From positions 1,364,001-1,428,000 of the forward strand of contig JAALGY010000054.1 of the NCBI GenBank assembly GCA_032358165.1: a stretch of DNA of 64,000 nt, written 5' to 3'. The notes below the pieces were generated by a model, which had not been told where the DNA came from, did not search any database, and was given only the letters and a program-made list of their open reading frames with translations. Of this stretch, positions 24,527 through 35,533 are shown one piece after another. Within the stretch, counting starts at the first letter, position 1, and the number at the start of each line of letters is the position of its first letter. This DNA is from Diplosphaera chodatii. Lineage: Eukaryota; Chlorophyta; Trebouxiophyceae; Prasiolales; Stichococcaceae. Made by a program: the position numbers and the translations under genes.

Positions 24527-24880
24527 GCTTGCAGGCGCCTGCTGATGCTAGTGGTGCATGGCTGCATCAGAGTTTTGCAACAATGGATAGAAACGGCACG
24601 GTTCCGCAGTTTCACAGCATCCTTACGGAATGGCAGGTCATGTCAGGAGCATGTCGCACGTGGTAGCAAATGCATGCTGCATTGTGCGGACGGCATGTCA
24701 GCACTCCGATGACTGTTCGGGCATACAGCGCAAAGTTGTCGGAGCGCAGCTACAGCAGCATGAGCTGATTTGCGTGGCACTGCGCAGCGCACCATGTGAC
24801 CCTCAGCACAGCAGAGCATGGCGAACAGAGGTATTGGCTCCCAACCACGGTCGTGATTGCTTCAGTGTCTACTAGTATGC
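24527..24880. other. Divergent promoter region
   Basis: This lies between the plastid-protein start (-) and the first recognisable nucleoporin exon (+). The missing N-terminal exon of the nucleoporin should be here, but no complete CCCH finger is visible. Confidence 0.4.
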
Positions 24881-27035
24881 CGTGGATGGGATCTACAGTG
24901 CTATCGTGCAGGTTGGGGCACTGGGTATCAGGGTGGCCGCGGTGGAGGCGGTCAGGGCGGGCAAAGTGCTTGGGGATCTGGGTTTCGTGGCGGCCAGGGC
25001 AACCAGCAACAAGGTGTGTAGCAGCTGTACTGGCAATGCTCGCCACATACGCGGGCACATACATCATGTCCACCAGCAGCGAATGCCCGATCGCCCTTGA
25101 GCTTCAGGGACTGCCCAGCGCACAATGTCGCTGCGTGAGGCTGACACTTAGGCATAAGCAGGACGTCAGCAGGAGCATGCCTCGTGCATCCTGCGAAACC
25201 GTCGAAGCACATGCAGGGCGAGGCCGCGGCCGGGGCGACAACCGCTTCCAGCAGCTGAGCGAGGCGGAGGACAATGAACGTGCCTTCAACACCTACCGCG
25301 GGGGCCGCGGCGGCGGCGGCGGCGGCGGCGGGGGCCGTGGCCGCGGCCGGTCAGTTTGCGCCCAGTGCCGGCACATCAGACGCAGCCACTGTACTCTTGT
25401 GCTGGCACCTGTCCAAATGTGGCCCGTGCTGTGAAAGCCAACCCCACGTCGGATGAGGCAGCCCTGCGCCATACTGCAGGCAGGGGCGCGGGGGCGGCGG
25501 CGGCGGGCAGCCCTCCTGGCGGGAGGCGGTGCAGTTCGACGACGGGAACGAGCGGCCGGCGTGGCGGCTGACGTCGTACGCGCACGAGCGCGGGGAGCCG
25601 TCCGACCTGCAGGGCGACACCTCCTTCGAGGAGCTCCGCTGGCAGCAGCTGCAGGCGGCCCGCGGCGGCGCCACCCCCACGCAGGTCTGCGAACGAAATC
25701 CTTGACATCCTCACCCGGAGATGCAACTGTGAAACTGTCAGGGGAGCGCCAATGGGCGTGTTGCACCCTTACCGCGGCAGTGTCCAGCTTCATGCTGTGG
25801 CGGGACAGCACGGCTGTCGAAGTTGCACATGTCTGGCACGTGCAGCATGCTCAACCAGCTTGTCTCGGCATGCAGATACAGCAGCAGTATACCGCAGCGG
25901 TGCGCGCCAAGCAACAGCAGTGGGAGGTGAGCTCGCATGTAGACACTGGTGTGTGTCCGCTCTCTGCTGCTGGTGCTGTTGCAGCAAGCTGTCATGTTGT
26001 AAGTGCATGCAGCGCACTTGGCAGGCAGCTCCCTCGATTCCGTTTGCAGGCACTGCTGAAGGCTCAGCGACCACCGTCAAAAGGTGGGCCAGACATCCCG
26101 GTGCCAGATGCGGCTGGCGCCTCAGCAGTCCAGGGTGCAGCGGGGCCCTTCCAGCAGTCCTTCCAGCAGCAGCCGCAGCAGCCGGCAGCAACAGCGTTCG
26201 GCCAGCAGCAGCCAGCCTCGCCTTTTGAGCAGCCCCAGCAGCCGGCGGCAGCGACAGCATTCGGCCAGCAGCAGCCAGCCTCGTCATTTGGGCAGCCCCA
26301 GCAGCCAGCGGCAGGGTTTGGGCAGACAGCCGCCGCCTCGAAGGTCGTCTTCGGGCAAGCAGCGCAACCAGCAGCGGCCTTTGGCTCCTCCAGCGTGCCG
26401 GGGTTCAGCACCAGCCTGGCTGCGAATCCATTTGGTTCCGGGGCATCCGGCACTGGTGCGACAGCCACTGGGGCGTTTGCACCGGCAATGGCAGGCGCAT
26501 CACCCTTTGGCGGCGCAGCAGCGGCAGCCCCCGGGACCTTTGGGAATGCTGCTGCCAGCCAGCCGAATGCATTTGGTTTCGGCGGTGCAGCCGCGCCACC
26601 TTCACTGCAGCAGCAGCAGCCAGGCGGCTTCGGGTTTGCGGCCGGTAGCACGGCGCCGGGTGCAGGGCAAGTAGCCATGCCCACATCCAGTCATGCGGCA
26701 TCGCTGGGCCAATCCCCTGGGTTTGGTCAGTCGATGGCGGGAGCTGCCCCGCCTTCACAGCCGCTTGAGAACGGACACAGTCCATCTGCAGGTTGGTCCC
26801 AATCCCGCGCCTCAGCATCTCAGCGCATGCAAGTCGGTACTGCACTCATCGCCGCACTCATTGCATGGCAGCACTGGCATCTGTTGACACTGGGGTGGCT
26901 GCACTGCCAGGTGGCGCAGATAGTGGCCGGCAGGTGTCAACGGCAGCAGGCAGCGACCTTGCAGTGTGGCAGGCGCCCAGCTTCACCAAGGGTAAAATAC
27001 CCGAGGAGCCGCCCCCGCCCTCAGTTTGCGTCTGA
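24881..27035 (+). CDS. NUP42: NUP42/CG1-like FG nucleoporin, N-terminal exon unresolved
   Basis: FG-repeat nucleoporin of the NUP42/hCG1 type, which acts at the cytoplasmic face of the pore in mRNA export. The first visible exons encode RGG-like repeats (YQGGRGGGGQGGQ, about 24915-25014; then GRGRGRGDNRFQQLSEAEDN, about 25215-25350, running into a poly-Gly tract). The next encodes PAWRLTSYAHERGEPSDLQG (about 25500-25684). The long exon (about 26050-26790) has more than a dozen AFGQ, SFGQ, PFGG and GFGF repeats in Gln/Ala/Pro-rich linkers. The last exon encodes VWQAPSFTKGKIPEEPPPP, matching the Trp...Phe-x-x-Gly-x-Ile-Pro-Glu-x-Pro-Pro ending of this family, with the stop at 27035. The N-terminal CCCH zinc finger expected in plant and animal members was not found. 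Confidence 0.75.
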
Positions 27036-27537
27036 TGTGTGAGATTCCCATGCGAGGCTGCTATCTCCACACGTAGATGCACCAGGTTGTAGATGACGTT
27101 CAGTACTGCTCGCTTGTGTACCGTACTTTCTGCTCAGGTTTACACCTCAGGGCCGACACCATCGACTGTTGTGTCAGGACAGATGTGACGCCTCACTGAC
27201 TTTGGTGCACTGACAACGATGATCAAAACACACGGCAAACCACTTGCATGCAGATTATTCAGGTCTAAACTTGGTCGCACTGACAAATCCCAGTCTTTGA
27301 GTGCCACCGATGCGAAACCTCGTCTGCACAACAACAAGCCCGACGGTTGCGCAGGCATGCGACTGCAGGGATCACCAACACGAGTAGCGGGCCTAGCATG
27401 ACGTGCCAGCATCTGCAGCCAGGTGCACTGCATGTGGCGATGTGCTGCGAACAGGCGCCTCCAGGTGGGCATCGGGCATGGGACGGAGGCCGTCTCTAAT
27501 GGCAGGTTCGCTCTGTGCAACACGCCAAGCATGCTGC
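27036..27537. other. Convergent intergenic region
   Basis: About 500 bases between the 3' ends of the nucleoporin (+) and the bZIP gene (-). It is presumed to be mainly 3' UTR; no further feature was recognised. Confidence 0.45.
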
Positions 27538-30412
27538 TCAGCTGCTGCCGGCCATCTTTGCCGCTGCTGCTGACGCCATCGGGCCACTCTGCATCACTGG
27601 CATGCCAGCTGCAAGGCTGGCCAGCAGCTCCGGCTGCGACACGGCAGCCAGGTTTGCAAACAGCGAGCTGGGCCCAATACCCTGCAGCGCCGCAGGAGCG
27701 GGGCCCCTCAGGCCCATGTCAGCCGCAGCACCAGCGTCATGATGGAATGACCGCTGCGCGTGTCCAACAGTGTGACAGTGTACATGTCTGACGGGCAAGG
27801 ACATAGGATTGGGCAGCAGCTCAGAGGTGGTTGGCCTCACGGGCGGCAGGGAGGCGGGCGGCGCGCCGGGCGGGCCCTGCCCATCCGTCGCCAGCAGCTC
27901 GACCAGCACCGCGCCGTCCAGGTAGAAGGGGTACGACTGCACCACCGCCTTGCCAAATTGCTTGGGAGTGAGCACCTGCCCAAGAGGTATACACGATCAC
28001 CAGGCTGTTGTGCGCGGCGCGCCCAGGGCAGGCTTCTGACAGCAATGGCCGACATGCAATGTATGGGATGTCAAGGATGTCGTACCTTGGTGTAGATCTC
28101 CTGCAGGACCTGCACATTGGCTTCCGACTCTTCCTGCAGGCTGTTGCGCAGCTCTGTGGTTGCCGCCTCCATCTGAATAGGAGCACACACCCTCAGCACG
28201 CGTGGGTTCGGTTAGCAGCGCGCGGCACATGCCGTCTGCCAACAGGTCAATCCCTGCGGCACATGTGCATGGTGTGTGCAGAACACGGGCACGCCATCAA
28301 ACATGTATGCTGGACAGCCCACTGGGCTCTACCTGCGCAGTGTTGTTTGATTTAGCGCCTGCAGTCACGTTGGCGGTGAGCTGGTGCCGCGCCACCTGCA
28401 GATCGTGCAGCCTCTGGAGGTGCGCATCCCGCAGGCGCTTCACTTCCGCTCGCTGCTCTGCCGTCGCCCCCATGTTGGCCTGCCGTGACAGTCTGTAGAA
28501 ATCAGCTCCCATGCGTGGGAGTCGTGCATGCGTGTTCCACTCTTGTGCCACAGGTGGACAGGCATGGCAGCTGATGCCACAATTGCCACGCTTCGACAGC
28601 TGACGGACGGACACGCACTGCAATGCTCTTCCAGCGTGCAGGGTCCACACTGCCAGCATCACGGGCTGCGCCGTTAGCTGGTGACGTGAACGGCGCATTG
28701 CGGGCACTCAGCTGCGCCTGTTCGATAAGCAGCAAACACGCAGGGGTCATGCATGCTTGTGCTCTATCACAGCACTGATGACGTTGAACAGCGGCAGAGG
28801 CAGGTAGGGAGACGGGCAGGGCAGGGAGGGCAGGGCACACACCGCCTGCGATACGATCTGCGTGAGGCGCCGCTCTGATGTGGGCGATGCCTTGTCCTCC
28901 GTCAGCTTGGACAGCTCATGCACATAGTCCATCCATTGCGGATTGGCGCCCTGCAGTTGGACCCTGGCTGATAAGTAGATCGCCTTCACAGCTTGGAAAC
29001 ATGTCGGCAAAGTTTTTGCCGCCACAGCAGATGATGTGGCTCTCACGCTGACCGGGGTTGCAACGCGGCACACACCTGCTTGTCAGCGCCGCCTCCAGCA
29101 TTGGAGCCGCCGGTCAGCAGTCCAGCGGTCGGCGGCAGGGTCGAGCCCTGCAACATGCAAAACAACCCGTCTCATGTCACTGACTTGCAAATGCTACAGC
29201 ACCCCCTTGTGCACGGTGTACTTGTAGCACGCTGTGTCAGATTCGCGTGCTCTGACGAGAGCAGCACCTGTGTGCTGCTCGGCGGCAGCAGCCCCACGCT
29301 TGCAGCCGCACCGCCCCCCGCCAGCGGCGTGTACCCGAGCGCCGCCATCTGCAGCAGGCAGCCGCGTGGCAAGCATCATGCACAGCACGTGATGCGAAAC
29401 TATGCTGCTCTACAAGGTGAGACCTGTTGGGCCAGCGGTACATTTGAGACCAGCGGTGCATAGCCATGCGCAACATGCGCCTGGCATCCGGGCATTGTGG
29501 ATGCAAACTGGAGCGCATCATCTCTGATCCAGCAGGCTCTGCTGGGGAATCTGCACACCTGATTATTGTCCACGGCGCCGCCCTGCTGCTGCTTGAGCTG
29601 CTCCTCCCGCAGCGCGAGCACCTTCTCCAGCACCGCGTTGCGGCCCGCCAGCGAGCTGTTCTCCTCCCGCAGCGCCGTCAGCTGCCGGTCCTTCTCCGCG
29701 ATCTCCGCCTCCATGCTGGACATCTTTTCCTGCAGCGGGGGAGCAAGGTTTCAGTGCCTGTGCAAGAGCAGCAGCACAGTTGGCAGCTGGTGCATCTGCT
29801 GCTTGTGCAAGTCGCATGCTGCCATGCCTGATACGCTACATCTGCGTCCATGCCAAGCCAGCTGTTGACCGTGCTATCTCCGGCCATCACGAAGATGATC
29901 TTGCGGTCTTGCTGATACAGAGTCGCAGCGACCAGGCGACAGGACGGCGCAGTAAGCCATGCAGGGAGTACAAACCTTCTGGCGCTCGCGGAAGCGCTTC
30001 TGCGCTTTCCTGTTCTTCTCCTGCACCGCGGCCAGGCGCTCATCCTGCGGCCGGCCGGACATGGCGCGCTTGCGACCGCGCTGCGCGGCGCCGTCGTCCT
30101 CCGCGGGTGCGGCTCCACCGGGGGCAGCCTGCGATGAGTCATTGGGATCCAGGTCGTGGAGCTGCCAGGTATCACGGCCGGCAAGCACATCTCAAGCTCT
30201 GCAAACACTGATCTGAACGCTGTAGGTTGCAGATGTGCTGATCTCAAGTGAGCCAGCAGCTGTGCAAGCCCTGGCCCACGCCGGCCAGTTGGGTAATTTT
30301 TGGTCATGCCGGTCACCTAATCCCTCACCTGCGCAGGGGCCGCGCCGCCTTGCCCCTGTTGCGAGGTCAGAAGCTCCATGATGTGTCCCACTTGCGGCAG
30401 ACTAGACGCCAT
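27538..30412 (-). CDS. bZIP transcription factor
   Basis: Nuclear DNA-binding protein. ATG 30412 opens MASSLPQVGHIMELLTSQQG. The second exon (about 29970-30145) encodes an acidic patch, then RGRKRAMSGRPQDERLAAV and the basic region NRKAQKRFRERQK, with the invariant Asn and, nine residues on, Arg of bZIPs (Asn codon about 30012-30014). The third exon (about 29570-29725) gives the zipper: MSSMEAEIAEKDRQLTALRE and LAGRNAVLEKVLALREEQL. Later exons encode WMDYVHELSKLTEDKASPTS (about 28900), an AEQRAEVKRLRDAHLQRLHD helix (about 28430), NSLQEESEANVQVLQEIYTK (about 28100) and QFGKAVVQSYPFYLDGAVLV (about 27920). The last exon is Ala/Pro-rich and ends at TGA 27538-27540. The long helical C-terminal region recalls that of other algal bZIPs. 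Targets are unknown. Confidence 0.85.
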
Positions 30413-30893
30413 GCTCGTCTGCGATGCTTATGACCAGGCCCACTTGTCGAGAGGGGCAGCAACGCCTCGGATCGGGCCGCCGCTTCACACGGAACAAGCT
30501 GCAACCCCACGTTGGCTTTACACCATCGTCGACGCCAACCTGGCCGGCCGTAGAGCAAGCGGCGGTGTGGCAATCTGGCATTAGCCAATGCAGTTGCCGT
30601 AACCCCTTCGTGACACTCTAAGGAGTCGCAAACCGCATTCCCGTGGCATCCTGCATCCGCCTGCCACCAGCCCGATGATCCTGAAACTGGCGGCCGCAGG
30701 GCTTCAGGCAAGCTGCTAAAGGGCGCTACGGCCCGACAAGCGTGTGGTGTGTGCCTCTTGCGGACTGTGGTACGTCAGGTAGTGTTGCATCGTGCAGGCG
30801 ACCATTGCCATTCAGGTCACACTGGTAACTTCAGGGTGTGAACCCATTCTCAGCACACCATGCGAGTGCAGTTCGTGCAACCGTCCATGAGGT
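30413..30893. other. Intergenic region, tandem minus-strand genes
   Basis: About 480 bases between the DUF952 stop and the bZIP start. It should contain the bZIP promoter. A minus-strand open frame (30367-30711) overlaps the bZIP start in another frame and has no domain. Confidence 0.4.
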
Positions 30894-31634
30894 CTATACA
30901 TGATCGATATGGTCAATGCCGAGGAAGCTGCCCCCAGCATCGCGGCGCACCGGCAGCCGCTGCAGCACTGCGTCATAATCGAGCGTGCCATACAGGTGTG
31001 GCCACTTGCGGTCATCACTGGGCCGCGCTGCTGTGTTGCCAACTGGTGCCGCAGCTTCGAATTTGACCTGTCATGCAGGAATTCGAATGTCCAGCTACTG
31101 TCAAAAGCAACAGTCACGGCAGCTGGGAATAATTGCCCACTGCCGCAGTTGAGCTGCATGTGCTGCAGCTGCGCCTCAAATGGAGCTTCATGTGTATGAC
31201 ATGGCCCGGCATACATGTAACACTTCACATCACTCACCTCAGCTGTAAGTCTGGCAGAATCAATCACCAGGACCTCCCAGTCGCCTTGGGATTTAGTGTA
31301 GAACCTGTTTGCCACTTCCAGCAGCAGGCTGGGATCTGCCGTCAGATGAATGAAGCCATCCTGCACGCACGTCAGTGATGGTGTCATACCAGTGTCACAG
31401 GTTGCTGCAACGTTGCGCCTCTGGAGGACGCTTGTTACGGCGCAGTGTCCCTTACAGATGGTACCGCTCACAATGCACCTGGTAGGATGCCGACAGGCCC
31501 ATGCAGTTGCTCAAACATCGCACCTGTGCGTAGGTAGGGGGAAAGTACGGCTGCCCAGACTGCACTGCACGATCCCACGATGCGGTCTGCACAAGGTGGT
31601 ACAGCCGCTGCGCCTCAGCTGCGGCCTCCGTCAT
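30894..31634 (-). CDS. DUF952 family protein
   Basis: Small protein of the DUF952 family (PF06108), widespread in bacteria and cyanobacteria, with no established function. ATG 31634 opens MTEAAAEAQRLYHLVQTASW, and the family pattern continues: DRAVQSGQPYFPPTYAQ, then GFIHLTADPSLLLEVANRFY and WEVLVIDSARLTAEV (about 31245-31370), then KWPHLYGTLDYDAVLQRLPV and a C-terminus ending at TAG 30894-30896. The His of Gly-Phe-Ile-His-Leu and the Trp-Pro-His-Leu-Tyr-Gly motif are the family's most conserved positions. Three exons are evident with short introns. No strong transit peptide is seen, so a cytosolic location is likely. The gene shares a divergent intergenic region with the universal-stress gene. 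Confidence 0.85.
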
Positions 31635-32028
31635 GTGTGATCTGCTGCACGGTGGCGGGTGGCAGCTGCCTCGCGATAGCTTTCACTGCGATGTGGATGA
31701 GGAAACGTTCAAATACAGCCGTGTTCTGCACCATACACAACTCAAACTCAATCCGCCATCAAGATTGTCGTGTGCCAACCTGGACAGGAAGCTGGATGCA
31801 GCCATGACAAACATGTCGGAGATCGAAGAGAACAGGCCAATGCAGGTGCCCGTGCAGCCTTGCGTATCCCGCAAAAACCTGCAACACCTGAGAGCGCTGC
31901 TTACAGTACTGGAAGCTTGACTGCACGGCACGTTTCATGCCAGCTTCGGTGATGGGTGCTCGCGTGTGAGGTTTCGCTGATGACTGGTGTGTAAGAGGGT
32001 CAACCGTCGAAGTTCCTGGAGAAGCGCC
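31635..32028. other. Divergent promoter region
   Basis: About 395 bases between divergent starts of the DUF952 (-) and universal-stress (+) genes. Short open frames exist but none has a domain. No TATA element was recognised. Confidence 0.45.
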
Positions 32029-35000
32029 ATGGTGTTCCAATCTTCACGGAAGATTGCCTTGTGCGTGTCGACATGGAGCTCCGAGAGCACACTGTATATG
32101 TGGTAAGCAATCCTGCGCGCCGTCTGATGCTGCGGCAAGTTGCATGTGGTCCGCCAAGCTGCTGAGCGGTCCTCAGCATGCATGCTGGGTTCGCACCTCG
32201 ACCACCGCGCTGGTGTCTCCCTGTGCAGGAACTATACCAAGCAGTACCTGCTGCGGGTACAGTACCAGCGCCCTGCCCAAAACTTGCCACGCAGCGCTAA
32301 CAGCATCCCATGTTTCGTTGCGGCGCACACTGTGCCTACTGGCAGACTGTTTGAGCGAGGTGATCGGCAGCCTCGAGTGTAGCCGCCGATCGTGTCTGTG
32401 TGGTCCTGTACAGAAGCAGCACAGCCCGCTGGGCGCGGGGCTGCACCCGGGCGACACTTTGTACATTGTCCACGTTCACAGCCCCAAGCAGGGCGGCACC
32501 AAGAGGGGCGCATGGCAGATGGGCGGCGCGCTTATGCACAACATGCAGGTGTGTCGCACACCCAGCTAAGCACTGTTCCAGAGCTGCATTTGAGGCACTT
32601 TCGAGCACAGTGCATGACACCGACCCGAGCTTGCATGACCACGCAGGATGCACTTGAGCAGTACCCACACACGACTGTGGAGCTGACGGGCAGCAATGTG
32701 ACAGCCGCAACTCTTGATTGGGCGGAGGGCGAGGGCGTTCACATCCTGGTCATGGGTGCGCTTTCGGTAGCTTCGCGATCAAGCGAATCACATCAATGTG
32801 GACCGTGTTGAGGTCGCCATAATCTGACACGCACAAAGGAGCTCGTTATGGTCTGCGCAGGCTTCAGGGACGCCAAAGTAAAGGCCGCCATGACCAAGGT
32901 CATCCCGGGGGAGTGGGGTCTCGGCAGCGTCAGCGGCAGGACGCTGCAGCACACACGGGTGCACTCCAGACCTGCCTCTTGGCTGTGTCGCTGCTGTCAG
33001 TGTACATTTCGCAAAGATGAGATTGAGTGGTGCACAGCGATGCACTTCGTTGCGAGCCGGACGCCTCCTGTGCTGCAGGTGCCGCTGCTGGTGGTGCGCC
33101 CAGACGCCGCGCTGAAGCTGAACAAGCTGCGCATCACCCAGCCCAGCATGGCGCCCGGCTCAGCCGATCAGGCAGGGGGTGCCTGGCTGTCGCATGAACA
33201 GCTTCTGGGCAAGTTTTGAGCGCACCTCGAGCACACGGGCTGGGCAAGTTTGCCCTGACACATGCCCGATCTACACAAGAAACCCCTGCACGCCCCCCGT
33301 GCAGGCAGCAGCTGCGGCGGTGGCGGCGGTGGCGGACAGCCCCGCCCCGTCGCTGACCACCAAGTCGGTGCCCGCTCTTGTGAGGACGCTGTCACCCGGC
33401 AGGTTGCCCAGATTCGTGCCCGCCGACACGAGGAAGGTCGGCATCGCCTTCGAGCAGGACGTCGCAGGTGCTGCAGGCGTGCTGCAAGCTCGCTGGCCCA
33501 CTGACTGCTGTTGATTGCTGACAGACACGTGCATGTCACACACATCACCAGATGCAAACGAGCTGCAGTTGGTCTGTGTGGGACGGGTAGGCCGCTGTCA
33601 GTCCAAAGCCTCGGATCATGTTTTGCAGGAGCAAGCATGCTCCGGTGGGCTGCCGCGCATCTGCTGCAGACGAGCGACGAGGTGCCTTCTTTAGACACCT
33701 GTCGAGCAATTGCGTGCAAAATCTACCTGCCATGCCACAGTGGGCCGGGCAGAACGCCAGCGAGGGCTGTGTGGGCGCTGCAGGTGTACATCGTGCAAAT
33801 AACGTCGGGGCCGGCAACCGGGGCAGCGCCTGCGCTGGGTGCGCCTGCCCCTGACATGGCACCACGAGGAAGCGTATCTGCTAGCAGCAACGCCTCGGCA
33901 CGAAACACATGAAACGTAGAGGGCAACCACCTGGTCGTGATCCCCATGTGGTGCAGGGTCGATGCTGGGGTCTGGCCCAGCCCTCAGAGCCGACACTCCC
34001 ACGGGAACATCAGGTGAGCAGCCGGAGGCGACCATTGCTAGCGAGCTGGACACCTTCAACGTGGCCGTCAACAAGCAGTTGCAGGTGGGTGGCACACGAG
34101 TCAGGCCTAGGTTTGTGTAGATCACATCAACCACACATCTGTTGTTGCTGTAATCACGGTTCCTGTGGGCATGCAACTCCCATCACACTGTCCTGAGGAG
34201 CGCCATTCTTGCAGGGTGACCCAAGGGACGCCATCATCAACTTCGTCCGTGATCAGGGCCTCGACTTGCTGCTGGTGGGCCGCTCGCTTGGCGGCCGCTT
34301 CAAAAAGGTGCGGCGGCGTTGTTGCAGGTTTCGCTGTGAGATGTCGGGGCAGTGGCCAGTAGTATTCTGCCGCACAAAGCGAGGCATGGTTGTCGTGTTA
34401 CATATGTGCTGCGAAATGCAGGCCTTTACACCAGGCGGCACCGTTTCGCAGCATGTTGTTTCGCACGCGTCCTGCCCCGTTCTCGTCATCCCAGCTAAGG
34501 CGGTGAGTGCAGGGCAGCACCACCTGCTGTCTGCCTGGCTCTGCTGGGCTTGAATGTCTGCACCAGGGCTTTCCTCGAGTCGACAGAGCAGGGTTCGGCA
34601 ATCATGGCGCTGCAGCGGTGCACCTGATGCCCCGCTGTGAAGCAGGTGCAGGGGGGAGACGCGTCGCCGCAGTACCCCCTCAGCCCGCGTGAGCCCCGGG
34701 CGTCGAGCGAGCAGCCGTCGTCGTTGCTACGGCGCGGCAACAGCGGCGGCGTCGCGCCCACTCCCACATCGCCCACGGTGCCTGCTCATACTGCAGCTTC
34801 CATTCGGAGCAGACGGGCGCACTGTCAGAAAAGCTCAGAGCACAGTGTGAACTTGACGGCACGGCAGGGTTGCATGATGCTGCACAGCAGGCGGTGGTGG
34901 CGCCGGGCAGCCCCCCGGCACTGGAGGCCGAGGTGCAGCAACTGCGCATGCAGCTGAGGGAGCGCGATGCGGAGGTGGAGCAGCTGCGCGGGGAGGTCGC

Positions 35001-35294
35001 CGCCCTCAAGGTCTGCATGTTCCTGCAGAATGTGCTTCGAGCGGTTTCTGGAAAGATGTGGAGCACATGGTCGGAGGCATTATCATCAGAACTTCTTGAA
35101 CTTCCGAAAGAGGTTGGCGAGCCGTGCACATGCTGACTGACCGAGTCTGCACAGCTCACAGCTGTTAAGTATGCGTTGCTGCACCACAGGAGCAGGTTGG
35201 GCGGCAGCAGCCGGACACACACGCAGCTGGCTCGGAGGTTGCAACACTCCGGATGGGGAATGCTGCGGGCTTGCAAGGCACAGATGCGACCTGA
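32029..35294 (+). CDS. Tandem universal stress protein (two USP domains plus coiled-coil tail)
   Basis: ATG 32029 opens MVFQSSRKIALCVSTWSSES, the first strand of a USP domain. Exon about 32412-32549 encodes HPGDTLYIVHVHSPKQGGTK; about 32646-32755 gives GSNVTAATLDWAEGEGVHIL; about 33080-33170 gives VPLLVVRPDAALKLNKLRIT, closing domain 1. A Ser/Pro-rich linker leads into RKVGIAFEQDVAG (about 33440), then SMLRWAAAHLLQTSDE, IINFVRDQGLDLLLVGRSLG (about 34225-34310) and TVSQHVVSHASCPVLVIPAK (about 34440-34500), the second domain. The C-terminal part has a Pro/Ser-rich segment and a coiled coil, LEAEVQQLRMQLRERDAEVE (about 34920-35010). The stop is TGA 35292-35294. USP domains bind nucleotides or act as stress-responsive modules. 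Domain 2 keeps a Gly-Arg-Ser-Leu-Gly-Gly loop, but the full ATP-binding Gly-x2-Gly-x9-Gly-Ser motif is not complete. Confidence 0.85.
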
Positions 35295-35533
35295 TCACTG
35301 TCACATCATTGCGTATGACAATGCGGACAGTGTGTCATGTACCTATCGACAACTGTTGCACTTGGACTGGAACAGAAAGCATTTTTGCAACACTGCAACA
35401 CCATCAGTCTCTTGCAACTGTTCGGGGCGCATCCTATCTGTAATGTTATTTCATGGACTTTCCTGCAACTATTGCACTCAGTATTTGGCTCTGCACATGC
35501 CTATCCACCATTCCACTCTAGCGCCATGGATCG

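Noticed and set aside
24630..24720. Possible CCCH zinc finger (ACQHSDDCSGIQRK) for the nucleoporin
   Set aside because: Cys spacing is wrong and the final His is missing; too weak to annotate.
25453..27042. 529-codon continuous ORF taken as one exon
   Set aside because: Only parts of it (the FG-repeat stretch) are coding in this frame; flanking parts cross introns or use another frame (the IPEEPPPP ending is in a different frame).
32000..32290. Minus-strand exon-like ORFs (e.g. LHVDTHKAIFREDWNTM)
   Set aside because: First looked like an unknown gene, but the complementary strand encodes the start of a USP domain (RKIALCV) in phase with later USP exons.
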